Shown: piece after piece, positions 16,703 through 25,850 of the stretch
Numbering within the stretch: the stretch's first letter is position 1
Layout of the letters: each line of letters begins with the position of its first letter
Assembly (NCBI GenBank): GCA_963774075.1
Contig: CAVZDP010000003.1
Location: 434,001-498,000 of the forward strand
From: JBBQNR01 sp963774075
GTDB lineage: Bacteria > Actinomycetota > Thermoleophilia > Solirubrobacterales > JBBDJG01
Direction: 5' to 3'
DNA length: 64,000 nucleotides
Notes under the pieces: generated by a model
Told to the model about the DNA's origin: nothing
The model's database searches: none
The model's input: only the letters and a program-made list of their open reading frames with translations
Position numbers and translations under genes: made by a program

Positions 16703-17653
16703 GTGCCAACCGTCCTCTTTCATCGCAACCACCCTCGCTTCTCGGGCGGGGCGCTCAAGGTCTGGGACTACTTCAACCACATCCTCGCCTTTCCCGGGTA
16801 CTCGGCCTACGTGCGCTTCGGGCCCAGCACCGCCTGGGACGAGGGCAATCCCTGGATGGCCGCTCGCGACCGCGTGCTCGGGCCGGACGACCGGGTCGAC
16901 GCCGACATGCACTTCCTCGCCGGCATCGACTGGCTCCGCCTCGAGGAGAGCGAGCGCCCCGACTCGCCGCGTCCGATCATCAACTACCTGGCTCACGTGC
17001 TGCACGCCTGCCCCGACGACCACCTCGGCCGCTACGCCTTCCTCTCGAACAAGGCGATCCGGATCTGCATGAGCGAGCAGATCGAGGAGGCGGTCCTCGC
17101 GACGGGGCGTGTCAGGGGGCCGACGTTCACGATTCCCGGTTCCATCGACCTCCAGGAGGTGACCGGCGGCCGCGACGGACGGGAGCGTGACCTCGACCTG
17201 CTCGTAGTCGCCAACAAACGGCCTCGGCTCGGCCGGCGGGTCGCCCTGCGGATGCGCCGGCCTGGGCGGCGCGTGGAGCTCATAGACAATCTCGTGCCGC
17301 GCAGGGACGTGCTCGACGCGATCAGCCGTGCACGCGTGACGGTCTTCCTGCCCAACCGCAAGGAGGGCTTCTTCCTGCCGGCGCTGGAGGGCATGGCGCT
17401 CGGGACGGTCGTGGTATGCCCGGACTGCATCGGCAACCGTTCGTTCTGCCTCGACGGCGAGACCTGCCTCCGGCCCGACTATTCCGAGGATAAGATCGTC
17501 GCGGCTGCGGAAGGCGCGCTGGCCGAGGCGTCTGCGCTCGGCCGCATGCTCGAGGCTGGAGCCCGCACCGCACGGGAGCACGACCTGAACGACGAGCGAA
17601 CCAAGTTCCACGACATCATCACTCGGGTGGACGCGCTTTGGCAGAGCGCGTGA
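16703..17653 (+). CDS. GT-B fold glycosyltransferase
   Basis: 316 residues from GTG 16703, with AGAGG about 7 bases upstream. The frame is open further back, including ATG 16541, but that part would read through palindrome A and is not protein-like. PTVLFHRNHPRFSGGALKVW at the N-terminus is a glycosyltransferase group 1-type opening. The C-terminal half has LLVVANKRPRLGRRVALRM, VFLPNRKEGFFLPALEGMALG (with an E-x7-E-like EGFFLPALE) and GTVVVCPDCIGNRSF. It therefore fits a retaining GT-B enzyme shorter than the 440-residue GT4 proteins upstream. Substrate unknown. Confidence 0.78.
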   Translation: MPTVLFHRNHPRFSGGALKVWDYFNHILAFPGYSAYVRFGPSTAWDEGNPWMAARDRVLGPDDRVDADMHFLAGIDWLRLEESERPDSPRPIINYLAHVLHACPDDHLGRYAFLSNKAIRICMSEQIEEAVLATGRVRGPTFTIPGSIDLQEVTGGRDGRERDLDLLVVANKRPRLGRRVALRMRRPGRRVELIDNLVPRRDVLDAISRARVTVFLPNRKEGFFLPALEGMALGTVVVCPDCIGNRSFCLDGETCLRPDYSEDKIVAAAEGALAEASALGRMLEAGARTAREHDLNDERTKFHDIITRVDALWQSA

Positions 17654-17703
17654 GAGCCGGCAGAGCGGGGCCGACGCCCCGCCGCGCGGACTGAAGAGCC
17701 GGA

Positions 17704-18474
17704 ATGCCCAGACGCTACGACCAGCTCGAGCTGCTTCCGGACGCGCCGCCGTACGGCGCCGAGCTGATGCGCCGGATCGGCCTTCGGGGCCTCCAGTGCG
17801 GCAGCGGCCCCAAGCTCCCTCCGGGCTGGATGAACACCGACATGGTGCACATCACCTCCAAGGCCGGTGAGGAAACCGAGAGGGGACGGATCGCGGTGCT
17901 CGACGGCAACTTCTACTTCATGGAGCACGATGCAACCGAGCCTTTCCCGTTCGAGGACGCCTCCTTCGACTGGGTCTACTCGGAGCACTTCATCGAGCAT
18001 CTCGAACCCGCGGAGGCGATCGCCTGGCTGACCGAGATGCATCGCATCCTCCGCCCGGGTGGTCACATCCGGGTCAGCACCCCCGACATGGGCAAGTACA
18101 TGCGCGGCTACGCCGATCCCGCGGGACAGTTCTTCGATCAGCACCACGAGCGGGTGGCCCCGCACCTGAAGCCGTTCGCGCCTGATGACGAATCCGTCCC
18201 GCTTCCGCGGCGGCAGTTCGCGCAGCGGTACATGCCGGGAGAGCAGGAGGTGCCCGCCAGGCGCGCCTTCCTCGTCAACCAGATCTTCTTCTTCTGGGGG
18301 CACAAGTGGATCTACGACTTCGAGGAGCTGCGGTGGGCGCTCTCCTGCGCGGGCTTCGACCCCGCGAACGTGGTCGAGCGCGGCTTCCGGGAGGGCAGCG
18401 CGCCCGAGCTGGCCCAGCTCGACCTGGAGCTGAGGAACGACGAGAGCGTGTACGCGGAGGCCGTCCGTACTTAG
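17704..18474 (+). CDS. Class I SAM-dependent methyltransferase, longer paralogue
   Basis: 256 residues from ATG 17704. LQCGSGPKLPPGWMNTDM (about 31) is the SAM-binding motif I. ASFDWVYSEHFIEHLEP and RILRPGGHIRVSTPDMGKYM are the later Methyltransf_11 motifs. It is the last gene of the first glycan block, and its final 4 bases overlap the convergent gene at 18471. It probably methylates a sugar hydroxyl or carboxyl group on the glycan. The 14621 enzyme is similar in the core but about 70 residues shorter. Confidence 0.85.
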   Translation: MPRRYDQLELLPDAPPYGAELMRRIGLRGLQCGSGPKLPPGWMNTDMVHITSKAGEETERGRIAVLDGNFYFMEHDATEPFPFEDASFDWVYSEHFIEHLEPAEAIAWLTEMHRILRPGGHIRVSTPDMGKYMRGYADPAGQFFDQHHERVAPHLKPFAPDDESVPLPRRQFAQRYMPGEQEVPARRAFLVNQIFFFWGHKWIYDFEELRWALSCAGFDPANVVERGFREGSAPELAQLDLELRNDESVYAEAVRT

Positions 18475-18959
18475 ACCCTCTCTCTCGGAGTTGGGGCGCC
18501 CTCCCGCTCGAGGATCACGACCGGGATCTCTCGGTGCGTCAACCGCCGGTACTGCTCAAATCCGGAGTACTGCTCGAGAATGCTCGGCCACAGCCGATTC
18601 TCCTCTTCGGCCGATGCACGCCTGGCACGAACTACGCGATGCTCCCCGCGGAAGTCGACTTCAGCTTGGGGATTCGCCTGAAGGTTGAGCCACCACGCGG
18701 GCGGACGGTCCTGCCCCGCATTTGACGGCACTACTACCAGGTCATCGCCGTGGGGCATGCAGGCTATGACCGTTGATCGTGCCGCCCCGGATTTACGCCC
18801 CGTCGTGGTGAGGGCGAGCACAGGCTGACCAGCCGCAAAGAGAAACGAGCGTTTGAGCCGGCCGCCGCTCATCCGCAGGATCCTTGCGTGTAGCCGAGTT
18901 ACGCGGGTCGCGATGAAGCGAGGCCGGCTGAGGATGTTGCTAACGCGGGCCAGGCTCAC
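18471..18959 (-). CDS. Ddn-like nitroreductase / F420-dependent quinone reductase family protein
   Basis: 162 residues, ATG at 18959. VLALTTTGRKSGAARSTVI, a hydrophilic loop, then AWWLNLQANPQAEVDFRG and the C-terminal EIPVVILER are the landmarks of the deazaflavin (F420)-dependent Ddn split-barrel family (PF04075). Members reduce quinones or nitro compounds with F420H2. A second member lies at 22039-22578. The gene converges on the methyltransferase and ends the glycan block. No signal peptide is clear. Its F420 use is inferred from the family. Confidence 0.85.
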   Translation of the reverse strand: MSLARVSNILSRPRFIATRVTRLHARILRMSGGRLKRSFLFAAGQPVLALTTTGRKSGAARSTVIACMPHGDDLVVVPSNAGQDRPPAWWLNLQANPQAEVDFRGEHRVVRARRASAEEENRLWPSILEQYSGFEQYRRLTHREIPVVILEREGAPTPRERV

Positions 18960-19267
18960 CCGAAGAGCCTAACTCCTTTCGCGCAATGCACAAGCCCGCG
19001 AACCGAAGGTCGCATTAGCTACAACGGACCGGTTGGGAAGACGATCAGCTTTGCGGGCGGTTTCCTTTTGAGCCAACGCGGCTGCGTACCGCTCGAGGTG
19101 CGAGTTCGAGGGCGTCGTCCGACGCGCGCGCGCATTCCATTCGGCGTCGGTCGCTGCTGAGAGCAGTCGCGTCAGCGCCCAGACTTTTTTGGGTACTCGA
19201 TCCACGCCGCCTGGGCCGTGGTTCGTCGCGGGACGCTGCTGGGTTTCGCGATGCGACAGCGCGGCTT
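18960..19267. other. 308-base stretch without a recognised gene
   Basis: Short open frames on both strands cross this stretch, but none has a recognisable motif, a convincing ribosome binding site or protein-like composition. It borders decaying NTF2-like genes and may be eroded coding DNA. I see no hairpin with a T-run and no clear promoter. Confidence 0.5.
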
Positions 19268-19676
19268 CTACGTGGAGTCTTCCGCAATGCCAGCGGCTTC
19301 GAAGGCCCGGCTCCGATCGGTGTGTATCGAGAGGCGAGCGACCTTGCCGCCAACCAAGGTCCAGACATGGAAGAAGCGTTGCCAAACCTCGGAATCGCTT
19401 CCCTTTAGCCGCCCCCCGTCGCGGATGCGAGTGATCACCTGCTTCTCGTCGGCATAGACCACCTCTTCGATTTCGATACGGAAATCGTCAAAGGTCTTCC
19501 AGTACGGAAGCATGCTTTCCTGGACGGCGTCGTATCCCCGAAGGACCCCAACCGTATCCAGGGGGACATCTGAATCATCAGATTCAAAGTCTGGCTCGAA
19601 TAGCTCCCGAGGTGGCTCGAGGCGCACAGTGACCCCGTCATAGATACGCGACCACGTCGAGGTTCGCTTGCGACAT
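19268..19676 (-). pseudogene. Broken NTF2/SnoaL-like gene 1
   Basis: A normal start, ATG 19676 with MSQANLDVVA, is followed after two codons by a stop. The next frame holds the rest of a SnoaL/NTF2-like fold: RLEPPRELFEPDF, GVLRGYDAVQESMLPYWKTF, EVWQRFFHVWTLVGGKVARL, ending in EAAGIAEDST. In intact relatives the N-terminal helix runs on for about 20 more residues before this point, so a deletion with a frameshift is likely. A GTG at 19627 could still produce the last 119 residues. Members are small cone-shaped proteins, often cyclases or isomerases. Confidence 0.7.
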
Positions 19677-19798
19677 CTCTCGCGGAGTATAGGTTCCTAC
19701 CTCGCCGCTCCTGGCGGACCGCGGTGCTGCAGTTCGCGCAGGCAGTCGCACGGCCTCCGCGCAATCCAGCAGCGGCCGACCCGACCCCTGCGAACGAT

Positions 19799-20119
19799 CT
19801 ACGAGCTCCGGGAACCAGTCTCTGAAGAAAAGCCGAGATCCAGCCCGCTCGTCTTGCCGCCCCCGCTGAAGTGCTGGAGCACGAGCACGCGCTCGCTGTC
19901 GAGTTCGCGAAACTCCTCCGCCTCGAAGCGGACGTCCTCCGAGGCGCTCAATCGTCCCCGCCAGGCCTCTGCCATCTCGGCTATCCCTTTGAAGTGCCCG
20001 GGATCTGGCCCGTCGGGTAGCACGTACTCGATCTCGGGGTGCGCCCATTCAGCAGAGCTCCAGTCGCCGCGCTCCCAGGCGGCGTAGAGGGACCGCACGA
20101 GATCCAGATTCGCCGACAC
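19799..20119 (-). pseudogene. Broken NTF2/SnoaL-like gene 2
   Basis: From GTG 20119 the frame reads ANLDLVRSLYAAWERGDW, HPEIEYVLPDGPDPGHFKG and VLVLQHFSGGGKTSGLDLG, a good NTF2/SnoaL-like fold. It then leaves the family after 95 residues and ends in a short tail (FSSETGSRSS). The last strand pair of the family (usually RDGKVTRL...) is not found cleanly in any frame downstream, though a partial LFFRDWFPELVD is seen in the next one. A frameshift plus decay is the simplest reading. The remaining 106-codon frame could still be translated. Confidence 0.65.
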
Positions 20120-20318
20120 GGTGAGCCAAGTATCCACGATTTCTATGTAGCTGAAGGGCTCGGGTCCGTGGACGCAGCGCTGCCCGCCCCGCGGTTCTCG
20201 TCCAGGACGCAAGTGATGGCCGATAAGCTGGAGTCGCCCCGGCGCACGACACCAGGACGGGTCCGTAGCTCACACACCGACACTGCACAGCTTCTCGCTG
20301 TGGGAGGGACGAGGCACG

Positions 20319-20579
20319 ATGGAAACGCTGCTTGTGTTTCACGAGGTAGACGACGTCGACCACTGGCTCGCTTCACCGAAGCGAGAGGAATTCTTCGGGC
20401 CGCTGGGAATGACGGCGCGCACTTTTCGGGACCCGGCGGGCTCGAATCGGGTCGGGCTGATCGTGGAGGTCCCGGACATCGCTGCCTGGGAGGAAGCACT
20501 GCAGACTGAGGCGGCGGCGGAGGCAATGAAGTTCGACGGTGTTCGCCCCGAGACGATCTTGGGCCTCGTGGAGGCGTAG
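20319..20579 (+). CDS. Small unknown protein
   Basis: 86 residues from ATG 20319, with GGGAGGGACGAGG upstream. The sequence METLLVFHEVDDVDHWLAS...GLIVEVPDIAAWEEAL...VRPETILGLVEA has the alternation expected of a small ferredoxin-like alpha/beta-barrel of the dimeric monooxygenase/EthD type, but I cannot assign a family. It stands alone on the plus strand in a patch of decaying genes. Soluble, with no signal or membrane segment. Confidence 0.6.
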   Translation: METLLVFHEVDDVDHWLASPKREEFFGPLGMTARTFRDPAGSNRVGLIVEVPDIAAWEEALQTEAAAEAMKFDGVRPETILGLVEA

Positions 20580-20740
20580 CGCAAAGATCCGTTCCACGCG
20601 GCTGCCTTCCGGACCAACGCCGCGTGGCGGTCGTTTCTCGCGCAATGGGGCAGCGAGCATGGGCTGGCCAGATAAATCTCCCCCTTCGGAAGGGCCGGGC
20701 CGACTGCACGCAGCCGCCGTCGCGGCCGATCGGCGGATGC

Positions 20741-21574
20741 TCAGGAGCTCGCCGAGGTGAAACGCAGAATCTCGGAGGCCACCAGCTCCGGGTCGTCGAA
20801 CATCGCGGTGTGGCCGCAGCCGGTCAGCTCGCGCAACTCCCCGTCCGGCAGCTCGGCGAGGAATCGCTCGGCATGTTCGCGCGAAAAAAGTCGATCGCCG
20901 GACGGATGGAGGATGAGTACGGGACAGCTCACCCGCTCCAACCCATCGATCCGAGCGATCCCCCCGTCAGCGCCCGTGTTCGCGGCGAGGTGTGCGGCGA
21001 CGTCGCAGTGGGCGAACTGGGCCAGCAGGCGCTCCGCCTCGACAGGCGGGATCCGGGACGGGTCGACGCAGTTGTCGGCTAGCAGCAGGCGTCTTCCCCG
21101 ACGGACGTGAACCAGCCGACGCGCGAGCGGCTTTAGCATCCGGATCGTGCGGTGGTCGCGGCGAGACTTCTTCGCGAAGGCGTGCCATTCGTCGCGCGTG
21201 AACATCCCGGCGGGGGCAACCCCGACGACGGTTCGCGCCCGCCCGCGCTTGGCGAGCTCGAGCGCCAGCCAGCCGCCGAGTGAGTTGCCGGCGATGTCGG
21301 GCCGCTCGAATCCCGCGGCATCCAGCTCCGCTTCGACGGCGTCCGCCCAGGTCTCGACCGTGGGCGCGGCCCCGGCGTCGAGCGGCGGCGACCCGAGGTG
21401 GTCGGGAAGCGTCGGCGCGAGCACCTCGCGTTCAGCAGTGAGTCGGTCGAGTACGGGCGACCAGCTGTGCCAGCTCTCCCAGATCCCGTGAAGCAAGAGG
21501 AGCGGCGCGCCGCTTCCGGCGCGGTAACGGTCGACTTCCACGCGCGGAGTATTCCACGGACCGCGGCGATTCAC
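20741..21574 (-). CDS. Alpha/beta-hydrolase
   Basis: 277 residues from GTG 21574. The frame stays open upstream to 21778, but that part belongs to a broken NTF2-like gene. APLLLLHGIWESWHSW carries the HG oxyanion motif. IAGNSLGGWLALELA is the nucleophile elbow (G-N-S-L-G-G), CPVLILHPSGDRLFS the acid region and LTGCGHTAMFDDPELV the catalytic His. The Ser-Asp-His triad is therefore intact, and length is normal for the family. Substrate unknown; it acts in the cytoplasm. No strong ribosome binding site is seen at the chosen start, so read-through from upstream cannot be excluded. Confidence 0.83.
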   Translation of the reverse strand: MNRRGPWNTPRVEVDRYRAGSGAPLLLLHGIWESWHSWSPVLDRLTAEREVLAPTLPDHLGSPPLDAGAAPTVETWADAVEAELDAAGFERPDIAGNSLGGWLALELAKRGRARTVVGVAPAGMFTRDEWHAFAKKSRRDHRTIRMLKPLARRLVHVRRGRRLLLADNCVDPSRIPPVEAERLLAQFAHCDVAAHLAANTGADGGIARIDGLERVSCPVLILHPSGDRLFSREHAERFLAELPDGELRELTGCGHTAMFDDPELVASEILRFTSASS

Positions 21575-21596
21575 GGAGGCTTGGACACGTGATCGA

Positions 21597-21933
21597 GGAT
21601 GACTATGCCACGTCAGCGCCTGGAAGATCTCCATCGTGGTCATCGCGCCGCTTCGCCTTCGGAGCGCATGCACCATGGCGAACGCGAGCGTCTGCGCGCC
21701 AAGATCGAAGTACGCCTCGGATTCGATGCGAATGTCGTCCCGCCACACCTCCTCGAAGCCCTGGTACCACTCGCGCATCCCAGCTGTCCGCGATAGATGG
21801 TCACCCCGCCGACCGCCACAAGCCGCGAGTGAAACTCGATCTCGGGATCGCAGAGCGCGATGATCGCCTCGATATCGCGGGCATTGAAAGCCTCGTAGAC
21901 GCGTCGATGAAGCTCGACGTTCTCGGCCGACAC
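21597..21933 (-). pseudogene. Broken NTF2/SnoaL-like gene 3, running into the hydrolase frame
   Basis: From GTG 21933 the frame reads SAENVELHRRVYEAFNARD, ALCDPEIEFHSRL and VTIYRGQLG, a standard SnoaL/NTF2-like N-terminal half. Near 21780 the family continues in another frame with MREWYQGFEEVWRDDIRIE, EAYFDLGAQTLAF and RRSGAMTTMEIFQALTW. A one-base change in length would restore it. The second half is in the same frame as the downstream hydrolase with no stop between, so an accidental fusion product is possible. Confidence 0.7.
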
Positions 21934-22038
21934 GAGTCGCAGTATCGCGACGCCGCCCATCCGCGTAAAGGGGTCTCAGGGTGTTGCTCCTCGGCGATCA
22001 GAGCGCCACGCACCCCTTTTGTGTACGCGTCATGCTGT

Positions 22039-22578
22039 ATGGGTCCGACCCCGGAAAAGCACTGGGAGATCGACGTCGCCGAACCACTGACCTACGCCCA
22101 GGCGAACCCGCTCCAGAAGTCGCTGCGCCGCTTCGCAGCCAGCCGCCCGGGCGCATGGCTCTTCGCGGGCATTCTGCATCACATCGATGAACCCGTGTAC
22201 CGGCTTTCGCGAGGCCGGCACACGTTCGCGAGCCTGTTGTCAGGATTGCCCGTCGTCATGCTGACGACGACCGGCGCGCGCAGCGGTGTGCGGCGCTCGG
22301 CGCCGGTGCTCGGCGTTCCAACCGAATACGGCCTGGTCGTGATTGCGTCGTCCTGGGGCCAGGAGCGCCACCCTGCCTGGTACTACAACCTGCGCGCCAA
22401 TCCCGAGGGTGAGGTCAGCGTCGACCGGACTACGCAGCGATTCCGCGCGACAGAGGCGCAGGGCGACCAGCGCGAACGGATCTGGCAACAGGCTGTGCGG
22501 ATCTATCCGGGTTGGTCGACATACGAGCGGCGCGCTCCGCATCGGCGCATCCCCGTGCTCGTGCTCGACCCGGTCTGA
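22039..22578 (+). CDS. Ddn-like nitroreductase / F420-dependent quinone reductase family protein, second copy
   Basis: 179 residues from ATG 22039. The frame is open far upstream (21589), but that part is antisense to the broken NTF2-like gene. VVMLTTTGARSGVRRSAPVL, AWYYNLRANPEGEVSVD and the C-terminal RRIPVLVLDPV match the same split-barrel family as the 18471 protein. An N-terminal extension (about 45 residues, with ANPLQKSLRRFAASRPG) resembles the membrane-lying helix of Ddn proteins. The two copies flank the patch of broken genes. F420 dependence is inferred from the family. Confidence 0.83.
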   Translation: MGPTPEKHWEIDVAEPLTYAQANPLQKSLRRFAASRPGAWLFAGILHHIDEPVYRLSRGRHTFASLLSGLPVVMLTTTGARSGVRRSAPVLGVPTEYGLVVIASSWGQERHPAWYYNLRANPEGEVSVDRTTQRFRATEAQGDQRERIWQQAVRIYPGWSTYERRAPHRRIPVLVLDPV

Positions 22579-22637
22579 ACCGGCTAGGTTCGCCCCCGCG
22601 GCAAGCCGGGAGCGCCGCGCACGCGACCCACGATCGG

Positions 22638-24167
22638 CTACCGCCTGGACACGCGTTCCAGCTCGCTACGAAGCGCGGGAAGATAGATCTGGATCTCCTG
22701 GTCGAGCGTGCCCACGCCCGACGTCGCCACGCGCACGGCCCCGTCCCGCCAGGGACGCAGCGAGCCGGTGACCGCGGACTCGCGGCCCCGCTTGCGCCGG
22801 AACTCCTCCTCCGAGCGCGTGTAGTAGTGGTTCACGCGCAAGCGCGAGAACGAGACCGACTTGGTCCGCATCCCCCCGACCGGGTACTCGCTCTCGTTCA
22901 CGGCACTGCGAAAGCGGTACGAGAAGTGATGCGGGCTGCGTGCCTCCAGCGCCTCGCCCGGATCGACGACGCTCTTGACGTAACGGCTCGCACCCCCCTC
23001 TATGCGCTGCTCGTAGCTCTCCACCACCAGGCCGGGCGGGGGAGTGACATGTCCGGACGTGCCGAAGTTGGCACGGTTCACGGCAACTGCGGGCCAGCGC
23101 TCGTATGCTCGCAGCACCTCCGGCAGCGGCCTGCCCGTGGGAGAGAAGAGGAACTCGTCGAGGTCGAGGAAGGCGATCCAGCGCGACTCGGGGCCGTGCT
23201 CCCGCAGAGCGTGCTCGAACGCCGACAGCTGACCGGGATGAGCGGGCCATTCGTGCAGCGTCACGGTCCCGTCGTCGAGATAGGGGGCCAGCGCCTCCAG
23301 GTGAGCGTCCGTGCTCTGATTGTCGTACAGGAAGAAACGCTCGACTCCGACGATGCGGTGGAAGGCCACCCACTCGCGCAGGTAGCGGGCCTCGTTGCGG
23401 TAGATGCCGCACGCGGCCAGGTAGGTCGGCTTGCCCGCGGCACGCGCGAGCCGGGACTCTTCCGTGCTCTCGGCCGGAGCGTCTACCGCCCAGAACTCGT
23501 GCTCCTGGGCGGCCGCGAAGATCAGACTCTGTGCATCGATCGCGTCTCGCACTGGCACGCCCGCCTCGCGCATGCGCCGCTCCACCTCCCGCACGAACGA
23601 CAGATGCGCGGCGTACTCCTCCGCTGGCGACCGCTCGCTGACGGGCTCGCCGAGGATTCGCTCGAGCTTCACCAGCACCCTTCTGCGCATGATCGGAAAC
23701 CGCTCCGGATCAAGCGCGAAGTTGAGGAGCGACCCGACCGCCAGGACGCGGTCGGGCGCGTCCACCACTGCCGAAGGCGCGTGCTCGGCCGCGCGCGCGA
23801 ACGCCTCGAAGCGAGCCTGCGGCTCCGACCCGCCGCCCCGGAAGGCGGTGAGGGCACGGCCGAGCGACTCGGGCTCGGCGGCCGCCCACGCGCGAAGCGC
23901 GCGCAGGTCGGCGGGAGTCGTCAGCGTGTACAGCCGCGCGTCGAAGACGGAGTCGAGCGGGGCCAGCGCCTCTTCGACCACCGCGCGCACGTCCGATCCG
24001 GTGACGACCCGGTGGATCATCTCTTCCACGAGACCCGCGACCTCCGGCTTGAAGTCGCGCTCCTCTTCGTCGAAGGCGGACCTCGCCCGCGAGCGCGCGA
24101 CGTAGGCCAGGAAGCGTTGCCATGCCTGAGCGGGCTCCGGGCGAGCGCTGAGAGGCTCGACCGCCAT
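22638..24167 (-). CDS. GT92 (DUF23)-type glycosyltransferase with a long N-terminal extension
   Basis: 509 residues from ATG 24167; a TTG 11 codons upstream is also possible. Residues 1 to about 260 are a helical extension of unknown role. The C-terminal domain reads ACGIYRNEARYLREWVAFH, RFFLYDNQSTD, WIAFLDLDEFLFSPTGRPL (DxD-type donor site), FGTSGHVTPPPGLVVESY and RVNHYYTRSEEEFRRK, which is the GT92 pattern. It is divergent from the four tandem GT92 genes that begin 44 bases away at 24211. The family transfers galactose or related sugars in eukaryotes; the bacterial substrate is unknown. Confidence 0.85.
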   Translation of the reverse strand: MAVEPLSARPEPAQAWQRFLAYVARSRARSAFDEEERDFKPEVAGLVEEMIHRVVTGSDVRAVVEEALAPLDSVFDARLYTLTTPADLRALRAWAAAEPESLGRALTAFRGGGSEPQARFEAFARAAEHAPSAVVDAPDRVLAVGSLLNFALDPERFPIMRRRVLVKLERILGEPVSERSPAEEYAAHLSFVREVERRMREAGVPVRDAIDAQSLIFAAAQEHEFWAVDAPAESTEESRLARAAGKPTYLAACGIYRNEARYLREWVAFHRIVGVERFFLYDNQSTDAHLEALAPYLDDGTVTLHEWPAHPGQLSAFEHALREHGPESRWIAFLDLDEFLFSPTGRPLPEVLRAYERWPAVAVNRANFGTSGHVTPPPGLVVESYEQRIEGGASRYVKSVVDPGEALEARSPHHFSYRFRSAVNESEYPVGGMRTKSVSFSRLRVNHYYTRSEEEFRRKRGRESAVTGSLRPWRDGAVRVATSGVGTLDQEIQIYLPALRSELERVSRR

Positions 24168-24210
24168 TTCGCGAGCGAACACTACCCGTCGGCGCTGCAA
24201 TAATGGGCTC

Positions 24211-25062
24211 GTGGGAGACCTTGGCGGCGGGAGCGCGAAGCAGGGCGCTCACTACCTCTCCGCCTGCGCGATCTACCGCGACGAGGGGCCCTACTTGCGC
24301 GAATGGATCGAGTTCCATCGGCTGGTCGGGGTGGAGCGCTTCTTCCTGTACGACAACGCAAGCCACGACGACCACCTTCAGGTGCTCGCGCCCTACCTCG
24401 ACGAAGGGATCGTTACCCTCCACGACTGGCCGGTGTTCCCGGGGCAGCTTCAGGCTTACGAGCACGCGCTGCGAGAGCACGGCCCCGAGTCGCGCTGGAT
24501 CGCCTTTCTCGACCTCGACGAGTTTCTCTTCTCTCCCACGGGCAGGCCGCTGCCGGAGATCCTCGCGGACTACGAGCAATACCCGGGGGTCGGAGCGAAC
24601 TGGGCCGTCTTCGGCACCTCGGGCCACGTGGAGAAACCGCAGGGGCTGGTGACGGAGAGCTACGTCTGGCGCTGCGAGGACGAGCAGGAGGGGAACCGAC
24701 TCGTCAAGAGCATCGTCGACCCGACCCGGGCGGTCTCGTGTCCGGACCCGCACTTCTTCGTGTACGCCGACGGGGCACTCGCGGTGGACGAAAACAAGGA
24801 GACGATTCGCTACGGGCGAACCGCACCCCCCGCCTGGTCCCGCCTGCGGGTGAACCACTACTTCACGAAGTCGGAGCAGGAGTTCCGCGCCAAGCTCGCC
24901 AAGGGCAAGGCCGACAAGCCAGAGGGCCGCGAGCCCGCCGTCGCAAACATCGCGCGGATCACGGAGGCGCTCCACCGGGAGCGCGACGAGAAGATCCTGT
25001 CCTACGCGCCCGACCTGCTCGAAGCGCTGTCGCGCCGCCGGCGGGCCGCCCCGGCGACATGA
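24211..25062 (+). CDS. GT92-type glycosyltransferase, tandem copy 1
   Basis: 283 residues from GTG 24211. The landmarks are LSACAIYRDEGPYLREWIEFH, VERFFLYDNASHDDH, WIAFLDLDEFLFSPTGRPL (DxD-type site near residue 100), FGTSGHVEKPQGLVTESY and RVNHYFTKSEQEFRAKL. No signal peptide or membrane segment is seen, so it works in the cytoplasm. The next gene starts within its stop (ATGA at 25059). Close similarity to the next three genes shows tandem duplication. It lies divergent to the long GT92 at 22638, and the 43-base gap should hold both promoters. Confidence 0.85.
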   Translation: MGDLGGGSAKQGAHYLSACAIYRDEGPYLREWIEFHRLVGVERFFLYDNASHDDHLQVLAPYLDEGIVTLHDWPVFPGQLQAYEHALREHGPESRWIAFLDLDEFLFSPTGRPLPEILADYEQYPGVGANWAVFGTSGHVEKPQGLVTESYVWRCEDEQEGNRLVKSIVDPTRAVSCPDPHFFVYADGALAVDENKETIRYGRTAPPAWSRLRVNHYFTKSEQEFRAKLAKGKADKPEGREPAVANIARITEALHRERDEKILSYAPDLLEALSRRRRAAPAT

Positions 25063-25850
25063 GCGCGTACCTCTCCGCCGCCGCGATCTACCGCGACGAG
25101 GGGGCCTACCTGCGCGAGTGGATCGAGTTCCACCGCCTCGTCGGCGTGCAGCGGTTCTTCCTCTACGACAACCGCAGCTCCGACGATCACCTCGACGTGC
25201 TCGCACCCTACGTCGACGATGGAACAGCGGTGCTGCACGAGTGGCCCGAGGAGCCAGGCCAGCGCGGCGCATACGACCACTGTCTACGCGAGTACGGGAG
25301 CGATTCGCGCTGGATCGCGTTCCTCGACCTGGACGAGTTCCTCTTCTCGCCGACCCTTCAGCCGCTCTCCGAGCTGCTGGTGGAATACGAGCAATGGGCT
25401 GCCGTCGGCGTCAACCGCGCGACGTTCGGCACGTCCGGCCTGAAGACCAGGCCCGACGGGCTGGTGATCGAGAGCTACGTGATGTACTGGCCGATGGTGG
25501 CGAGCATCAAGAGCATCGTGGACCCGAGCCGCACCGTCCGCTACCAGAACCCGCACGCGTTCGTGTACCGCGACGACGGCTTCGCGGTCGACGAGCACAA
25601 AGGCCCGATCGAAGGCTGGTTCACGAAGGAGTTCACCCACGAGCGGCTTCAGATCAATCACTACTACACGCGCTCGGAGGCCGAGTTCAGGCACAAGCTC
25701 GAGCACGGTCGAGCGGATACCGGCGAGCTGCGTGAGCAGCCGAAGAGTTGGGAGAGGGTGAGCGGGCGCGAGCGCGACGAGACGATCACCGCGTACGCGC
25801 CGGCGCTGAAGGAAGCTCTCGCGAGTCCCCCCACCACGACTGGCGCGTGA
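25059..25850 (+). CDS. GT92-type glycosyltransferase, tandem copy 2
   Basis: 263 residues from ATG 25059, overlapping the previous stop by 4 bases. The frame is open back to 24303 only as a shadow. YLSAAAIYRDEGAYLREW, FFLYDNRSSDDHLDVL, WIAFLDLDEFLFSPTLQPL and LQINHYYTRSEAEFRHKL are the GT92 landmarks. The region between FGTSG and the HYYT motif has diverged from copy 1 (MYWPMVASIKSIVDPSR), which may reflect a different acceptor. The following gene again overlaps by 4 bases (GTGA). Confidence 0.85.
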   Translation: MSAYLSAAAIYRDEGAYLREWIEFHRLVGVQRFFLYDNRSSDDHLDVLAPYVDDGTAVLHEWPEEPGQRGAYDHCLREYGSDSRWIAFLDLDEFLFSPTLQPLSELLVEYEQWAAVGVNRATFGTSGLKTRPDGLVIESYVMYWPMVASIKSIVDPSRTVRYQNPHAFVYRDDGFAVDEHKGPIEGWFTKEFTHERLQINHYYTRSEAEFRHKLEHGRADTGELREQPKSWERVSGRERDETITAYAPALKEALASPPTTTGA

